The notes beneath the pieces are model-generated. The model saw nothing but the letters and a program-made list of their open reading frames with translations. It was not told where the DNA came from and did not search any database. From NCBI GenBank assembly GCA_018340805.1, contig JACMZG010001908.1, positions 12,437,125-12,501,124 on the forward strand: a DNA stretch of 64,000 nt. The letters are read 5' to 3'. Positions 59,108 to 64,000 of the stretch are shown piece by piece (position 1 is the first letter of the stretch; every line of letters begins with the position of its first letter). The DNA is from Microvelia longipes (lineage: Eukaryota > Arthropoda > Insecta > Hemiptera > Veliidae). Both the position numbers and the translations under genes were made by a program.

Positions 59108-59405
59108 TAAACTGCGTAGGCTTCCGCGGTTATTGTCATGAAGATTTAGGTCTTCGGGTGGTGACCGCGTCAATATAGATGAATCCGCCGTTTCGCTTCC
59201 ACTGTGGGAGGCATCTTCAGGGATGTAGGACATCATGGATAGAAATACAATGCTCTATAAAAATGAACAAAAGTTCAGTTTTGTAGAGCATTGTGTTTCT
59301 ATTCATGATGTCCTACATCCCTGAAGATGCCTCCCACACTGGAAGCGAAACGTCGGATTCTTCATCTACATTGACGCGGTCACCACCGGAAGACCTAAAT
59401 CTTTA
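59108..59405. mobile_element. Snapback insertion with Penelope-type terminal motif (3)
   Basis: Arms at about 59142-59262 and 59279-59402 are reverse complements apart from a few mismatches and a 3-base indel, around a 16-base centre. The right arm reads CCTGAAGATGCCTCCCACAC, then TGGAAGCGAAACGTCGG. This is a CTGAAGATG hairpin followed by GAAACG, the form seen at Penelope-like termini. The 34 bases at 59108-59141 belong to the insert but have no partner, as if one arm was longer. A 12-base direct repeat flanks the whole. The 60-codon minus-strand ORF across the left arm is probably element-derived but not a gene. Confidence 0.75.
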
Positions 59406-59417
59406 GGAAATGTATGA
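59406..59417 (+). repeat. Direct repeat flanking snapback 3 (right)
   Basis: Second exact copy of GGAAATGTATGA. Confidence 0.65.
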
Positions 59418-60398
59418 CTGAGGCTACCAATGTAATTGGAAATAAAACCTCTTAAAAGTCGACAGGACTGGTCTAAGACTCGATAACACCACCATTTATG
59501 GATTGTTCCATTATATGGATAACCACAACCCAACCTACTATAACCTTCATCCCGCTGAATTTGATCACTTATATTGCCTGTTATCATCTGCCAATAACTG
59601 TATGGGTATTCTATTTTCTGTTTAGGTTTGTACTGTCATTAAAAGAAAAAAAAAATCAACTTTGTTAAAAATAGTAAAGACCGATTATCAGAAATTTGAC
59701 TCAAATGTATATCTATGAATAGTGAATTTAGTCGCTGAATTTTATTTGGATTTTGGTCGCTATTTAGAAAATATTGACTTTTAAATTGTTCAATCTTATA
59801 CGGCCTATAACTTTGTAAACTAGATCACTTCTGTTTTTAAGGTCGAGTGCAGTAAGATTAAAGTAATGTCACCAAAAAATGTATAATCATGATATTCAGG
59901 GGACGAGCTAAGCAAGTTCAAAATTCAAATGCTTTTGCGAAGAAAGTCCGAACCCGTTGTTTTTCAAATGCTTTTAGCGGAATCTTTTGACACTGCTTCA
60001 TATTGGAAACTGTTCTACTGTAAACAATAGCGATTAGTTTATTTCTTACTCTAAAGCTTCCTCCTATACAATGAACGACAAAGGAAAGCAAAAGTAAATT
60101 ATTGAGCGGTCCAAAGCTAGCTTACAAAGTTATTGTTTAATTTACAGTCAATTTATATAGAAGAGAAAACCTCAACCTTAACTTTTTATTTAAAGGTTTC
60201 AAATTAATTTCTCTATTCTTTACTTTTTCTTTCTTTTCAAATTAATTTTCAATTCTTTCAGGTTTCCCCTCTACCCTATTCTATCCCACCTTTACTTTTT
60301 AATTTAGCAATTCTTTTTAAAAATAAATTTTTTCTTCTATTCTTTATAATTTTGTCGAGTGAAGGTTGACTTTATTCGGAAAATAAAAGGGAAAGTTC
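59418..60398. other. Intergenic DNA, no gene seen
   Basis: AT-rich. The phrase ttaaggtcgagtgcagtaag at about 59838 recurs at 62824 near the 49-bp array. The 73-codon ORF at 59366-59587 overlaps the snapback and is not a gene. Confidence 0.4.
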
Positions 60399-60597
60399 TT
60401 GTCTTTTTTTCTGTCATTATTTTTGTCTTTTTCAATGGTAATTACAGAGTTTCCACCCCTATAATTTCTTTTAAAAAAAGTCTCCCCCTTTCCTTATTTG
60501 TTAATTATTTGTTACGTTATTGGAATAAAGTATACAATTAAACTTCAATACATTAAATTTAAAGATTGAACACGCAATTATTGAGCAAAATTCTTTA
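60399..60597 (+). repeat. Long direct repeat flanking a LINE (copy A)
   Basis: About 199 bases from ttgtctttttttctgtcatt to ttgagcaaaattcttta, repeated at 61609-61807 with only a few 1-2 base differences. Confidence 0.9.
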
Positions 60598-61608
60598 TTA
60601 TTATTATTATTTATTTATTTGCTTAAACATAATGTTTTTACAAAGAAGTATCGCCCTTACATAATGGCGCTAATATTAACACATTTTTAAAATAAAAATA
60701 AAGAAAAGTAAAGTCTTTGATTGAGAAAAAAAAATATTAATAAAAATAAACTGTGGCAGGAAAAGAAAACATTCTTATAAATATTGTTTTTTAAGTGAAA
60801 TTAGAGTTAAAGAAAAGAATGTATATACTTAAAAAAAATTAAAGAAAAATATATCTGCTTTATAAAAACATTTAGTTTGAATGAATAGGAAAATAAGAAT
60901 ACTTAAATATAGTAGTGATTTTTAAATTTAGTTTCCCAGAACATGCCTCAGCTTAATCGCTTGAATAGTAAAATAATAAACTCCATTGATGGTAGAATCG
61001 TTTATATTGTAAAGTAAGTCTGTAAGGTTTTCTGAGCGTGAAGTAGATGTATTTCTGTCTGAGGTCGTTTGCCGCTGAGCATTCGAAAAAAAAGTGGTGA
61101 AGTGAGTCTGTGCCAGCTGTGCAGATTGGACATAATTCATTCCCTCTGAAAATATATTGGAGGGAGTCTTAACTGAGCAATAATTCTGATCTTATGAATG
61201 AGCTTCTTACGTGGAGTAAGGGCACACTAATGAACAAAAGAGAGAAAGCTTTCCTGAAAATTTGAATATGAAGTATTTAGGGCTCTTTCTGTGTCCAAGC
61301 TAAATAAGTGGTTCTCGAAGGACTCTAAAATATTTTTTATATTTTTGTTAAAAAGGTCAGAATCAAGGGTAAATAAAACTTCCGAGCCAATTCTAAGCAG
61401 TTGGGTTTTGTATAAGGAGCCCAATTGAAATCTTTTTAAGTTCTTTGGACTTTTATCTAATTGTATTAATTTTGAGAGGCATTGAAAGGGGAGTCTATTA
61501 GGGCTCATTTTTAGAATTTTAGACCAGAAAAGAGTCATTGCTTTAAAAACCTTACTCGCAATGGGGAGAAGCCCCAGTTCGAGTCGCACCATGTAATGCG
61601 GAGTGTTG
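60598..61608 (-). mobile_element. 5'-truncated non-LTR retrotransposon (LINE) 3' end
   Basis: Minus strand. The coding part starts abruptly at 61608 and ends at a stop near 60953. About 350 bases of AT-rich 3' UTR follow, then the 3' end tttaagcaaataaataaata passing into (ATA)n, a simple-repeat tail. A 5' truncation with an intact tail is the hallmark of target-primed reverse transcription. Direct repeats of about 199 bases stand on both sides, very long for a target duplication. Close similarity of the two direct repeats implies a recent insertion. Confidence 0.85.
60953..61608 (-). pseudogene. LINE reverse transcriptase, C-terminal fragment with zinc knuckle
   Basis: The C-terminal tail of a LINE ORF2 protein, beyond the polymerase core. 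The first frame (to the stop at 61227) reads HYMVRLELGLLP, then FWSKILKMSPNRLPFQC. This helical pattern (ELG-LP, W-KIL-M, RL-C) is seen after the RT domain in many LINEs. After a stop at 61227 and a frameshift near 61145, another frame carries NELCPICTAGTDSLHHFFFEC, that is CX2CX8HX4C or a near variant, the usual cysteine-rich motif at LINE C termini. The frame ends YYSSD-stop at 60953. Endonuclease and RT catalytic motifs are missing. The clade is not assignable by eye. Confidence 0.75.
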
Positions 61609-61807
61609 TTGTCTTTTTTTCTGTCATTATTTTTGTCTTTTTCAATGGTAATTACAGAGTTTCCTCCCCTATAATTTCTTTTAAAAAAAGTCTCCCCCTT
61701 TTCCTTATTTGTTAATTTATTTGTTACGTTATTGGAATAAAGTAACAATTAAACTTCAATACATTAAATTAAAGATTGAACACGCAATTATTGAGCAAAA
61801 TTCTTTA
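61609..61807 (+). repeat. Long direct repeat flanking a LINE (copy B)
   Basis: Copy B of the 199-base direct repeat. The first half of the minus-strand 173-codon ORF (61227-61748) lies in this repeat; only the part below 61608 belongs to the LINE. Confidence 0.9.
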
Positions 61808-61867
61808 GACGTTCTTATTATCTGATAAACCAAGCGACATTGTGATAGAGTTGTACACGCAACTACA

Positions 61868-62430
61868 AACTACTTACACCTTAGAATAATACTAATATAG
61901 AAGGAGCACAGGACCGTAAACACAATGTGATTCACTGTTAACACGAAAGCCGGTGACTGGTGCACTTAAGTAATGCTGCCAACCTGACAACAAAACATTA
62001 TTTTAAATATGTGTCATAAATATCTATTAATGAAAAAAAATCGTAAAGAACAAATATTTAACTTAAAACAACTGCTGAGTATTTAATAAAACCGGTCTTA
62101 GATGGCAAAAGGGTGGCGGAATACAAGAATCTACATTTAGTTGACGGGGACTACTTTTAATATGATTTTAATAAATACGTTAAACTACAATTTAAAATGC
62201 TTTAAATATTGTAATGCACCTTTTTTTTATATTTGTATTTTATGAATAATCAATTATTAATTAATAATAGAACATAATAATTCAGCAATCAGAAGTATTG
62301 CCAACTTTTTTTTTATAGAAAATTGTATATTGTTAGGCTGGTAGCATTACTTAAGTGCACCAGTGAACCGCCTTTCGTGTTATCAGTAGTGCTCCTTCTA
62401 TATATAGTATTATTCTAAGACTTACTCACT
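61868..62430. mobile_element. Element with long inverted ends (foldback/MITE-like)
   Basis: The left end ttagaataatactaatatag, aaggagcac, aacacgaaagccggt and ctggtgcacttaagtaatgc is mirrored at the right by gcattacttaagtgcaccag, tgaaccgcctttcgtgtta, gtgctccttctata and tagtattattctaa. The arms are about 110-120 bases and the interior about 330 bases of AT-rich non-coding DNA. No clear target duplication. Confidence 0.75.
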
Positions 62431-62795
62431 GTATTTTAAAATTGTTTTGAAACTAGACAAAGACCAACCTAGCCAACAGAAAGGTCGAATGGAAGAGATT
62501 TTTATAAAATATATTTTAAGAGAAAAAATATTTTAATTAAAGAATGAAATTTTATATTTATTCGAATTTGCTATAGGTATTTTTTAACTGTCTTTGAATA
62601 ATATTTTTATCTTATTTTGTTATGTTAACTCAGAGAGGTTCTGACGGTAAACATTTCCCTTTTAATTACTCCAAAATAAGTTCTATTTCACCAAACCAAA
62701 CTATGGTCAAATTTCGTATCAGAATGGCACCAAATTTGGTAAATAACAGTATTACGATTAAAAATCACTAATAGGTATTAGACATCCACTATATC
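62431..62795. other. Spacer, no gene seen
   Basis: AT-rich, no ORF. Confidence 0.5.
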
Positions 62796-63150
62796 TTTGG
62801 ATATCAAGATATATCTTTGGATATTAAGGTCGAGTGCAGTAAGTAATTGCAGGCTTAATAAGTATTTGACATCCGCTAGATCTTTGGATATCAAATTGTA
62901 GGCTTAATAAGTATTTGACATCCGCTAGATCTTTGGGTATCAAATTGCAGGCTTAATAAATATTTGACATCCACTAGATCTTTGGATATCAAATTGCTGG
63001 CTTAATAAGTATTAGACATCCACTAGATCTTTGGATATCAAATTGCAGGCTTAATTAGTATTATACATCCGCTAGATCTTTGGATATCAAATTGAAGGCT
63101 TAATAAGTATTAGACACCAGCTAGATCTTTAGATATCAAATTGCAGAGTA
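62796..63150 (+). repeat. 49-bp tandem array
   Basis: Six to seven units of tagatctttggatatcaaat-tgcaggcttaataagtattt-gacatccgc. The first unit is interrupted by ttaaggtcgagtgcagtaag, a phrase also present near 59838. Confidence 0.92.
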
Positions 63151-63960
63151 TTCCTTGACTAGTTCCGTCAAACATTAGTCATTGAAATGCAGTTGACAAT
63201 ACCGAATGGTTTTAGGCATCCTCTATTATTGTTGAATATCAAACTGCAGACGTCTCTTTGAATAGTCCTGTCAAACATTGGTCATCGAAGTGTAGTTGAC
63301 AATGCCGCATAGTTTTAGATAAACTCTAAAATTTTTGTCATTCGTAATGTATTGGACATCAACTGATTTATTTTTCACAAATATTTACAATTCCGGGAAT
63401 ATTCTTTGTTATTGGTTTTATTAATCTTTGAGTATGGCAGTTTGTTATTATACTTTTATTAATAAAAATCACTCAAAAGGGGGAGTAGTACATTTAATCA
63501 AATCAAAAGGTATGTTGTGATTAAACCTGGGTCCGTGTATAAAATATATCCAGATAAAAAGTCAATATTTATTTTACCAAATATTAAGGTTTGGTAATTG
63601 ATATACAGAGAGAATTCTGCGCTACACGTAAAACTTTCTTTTTTGTGTCAACAGTTTATTTTTAATTAAATTAGAATGATATTGAATTAATTGAAACTTT
63701 TATCTCAAAACTAGATTAAATTTACCACGCTGTCAGTAAAAACTAGCGTCGTATTACTACATGAATCTGGTTTAGTCCAACAGGAGCGCTATAGTTTTAA
63801 TTTTGTGTCATGAACTATAACATTTAAAAGATGCACGTTGAATACCTCTCCTATAAGTTTTATTACTATATACTGTTATTGTGGTATCTGCCAACTTTGA
63901 AGGAAAAAATATGCTTATTAGGTTAGGGTCATATATATATATATATACACAAATATGCAG
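63151..63960. other. Spacer with decayed repeat units, no gene seen
   Basis: Two diverged copies of a block (ccttgactagttccgtcaaa / tgaatagtcctgtcaaacat, followed by agttgacaatacc / agttgacaatgcc) lie at about 63153-63310. A short TA run occurs at 63931-63948. Confidence 0.45.
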
Positions 63961-63963
63961 TCC

Positions 63964-64000
63964 CTCTCCGTCAGACGAAGAACTTAGTTCGAAACGTTAC
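63964..64000 (+). repeat. Penelope-type terminal hairpin motif at the window edge
   Basis: GTCAGACGAAGAACTTAGTT then CGAAACGTTAC: the hairpin gaac/gttc followed by CGAAACGTTA has the same design as the modules at 27.1, 28.2 and 59.3 kb. The element would continue beyond the window. Confidence 0.5.

Overview
This is a eukaryotic nuclear window, very AT-rich and gene-poor, made almost wholly of transposable elements, their remnants and tandem repeats. An arthropod, probably an insect with a large repeat-rich genome, fits best. The reasons are a Ty3/gypsy element whose putative primer site resembles the complement of a lysine tRNA 3' end, Penelope-like terminal modules, 5S-rRNA-derived and tRNA-derived short repeats, and long TA microsatellites. 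There is no bacterial-style gene organisation. I found no convincing host protein-coding gene. The only host gene I can support is a tRNA-Pro(AGG) at about 2.45-2.52 kb on the minus strand.

Layout. 0.8-1.3 kb: short element with inverted ends. 2.45 kb: tRNA-Pro. 3.34-12.53 kb: one complete Ty3/gypsy LTR retrotransposon with 1.37-1.38 kb LTRs, a 4-bp target duplication, gag and pol in the order protease, RT, RNase H, integrase, and no env. Its frames are broken by about eight 1-2 base indels. The two LTRs differ almost only by small indels, all of them missing bases in the 3' copy. 14-17.4 kb: TA microsatellite and a 60-bp minisatellite interrupted by a Penelope-like 3' fragment. 18.3-22.1 kb: cluster of non-autonomous DNA transposons, one nested in another, with the empty site preserved elsewhere in the window at 53.4 kb. 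27-28.3 kb: two near-perfect snapback inverted repeats carrying a CTGATGATG-hairpin-GAAA motif. 30.9-35.9 kb: copies of a 5S-rRNA-containing repeat, an inverted pair of another repeat, and TA/TG arrays. 36.8-37.2, 44.1-44.9, 45.8-46.05, 46.6-46.8, 50.4-51.5 and 62.8-63.15 kb: tandem arrays with periods of about 40, 39, 21, 53, 47 and 49 bp. 48.1-49.0 and 52.3-53.1 kb: the two fullest copies of the 5S-containing family. 56.7-57.0 kb: a tRNA-derived SINE with a 12-bp target duplication, nested in another copy of that family. 59.1-59.4 kb: third snapback with a Penelope-like terminal motif and a 12-bp duplication. 60.4-61.8 kb: 5'-truncated LINE 3' end flanked by direct repeats of about 199 bp. 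61.9-62.4 kb: an element with long inverted ends.

The most interesting signals are four. (1) A repeated Penelope-type terminal hairpin module occurs in tail-to-tail inverted dimers. (2) A dispersed repeat carries the 5S rRNA internal-promoter segment in its middle rather than at its 5' end. (3) A LINE insertion has an exceptionally long apparent target duplication. (4) The LTR pair suggests that the gag-pol frameshifts may be sequence errors in a young element. All similarity statements come from reading by eye; no alignment or database search was run.
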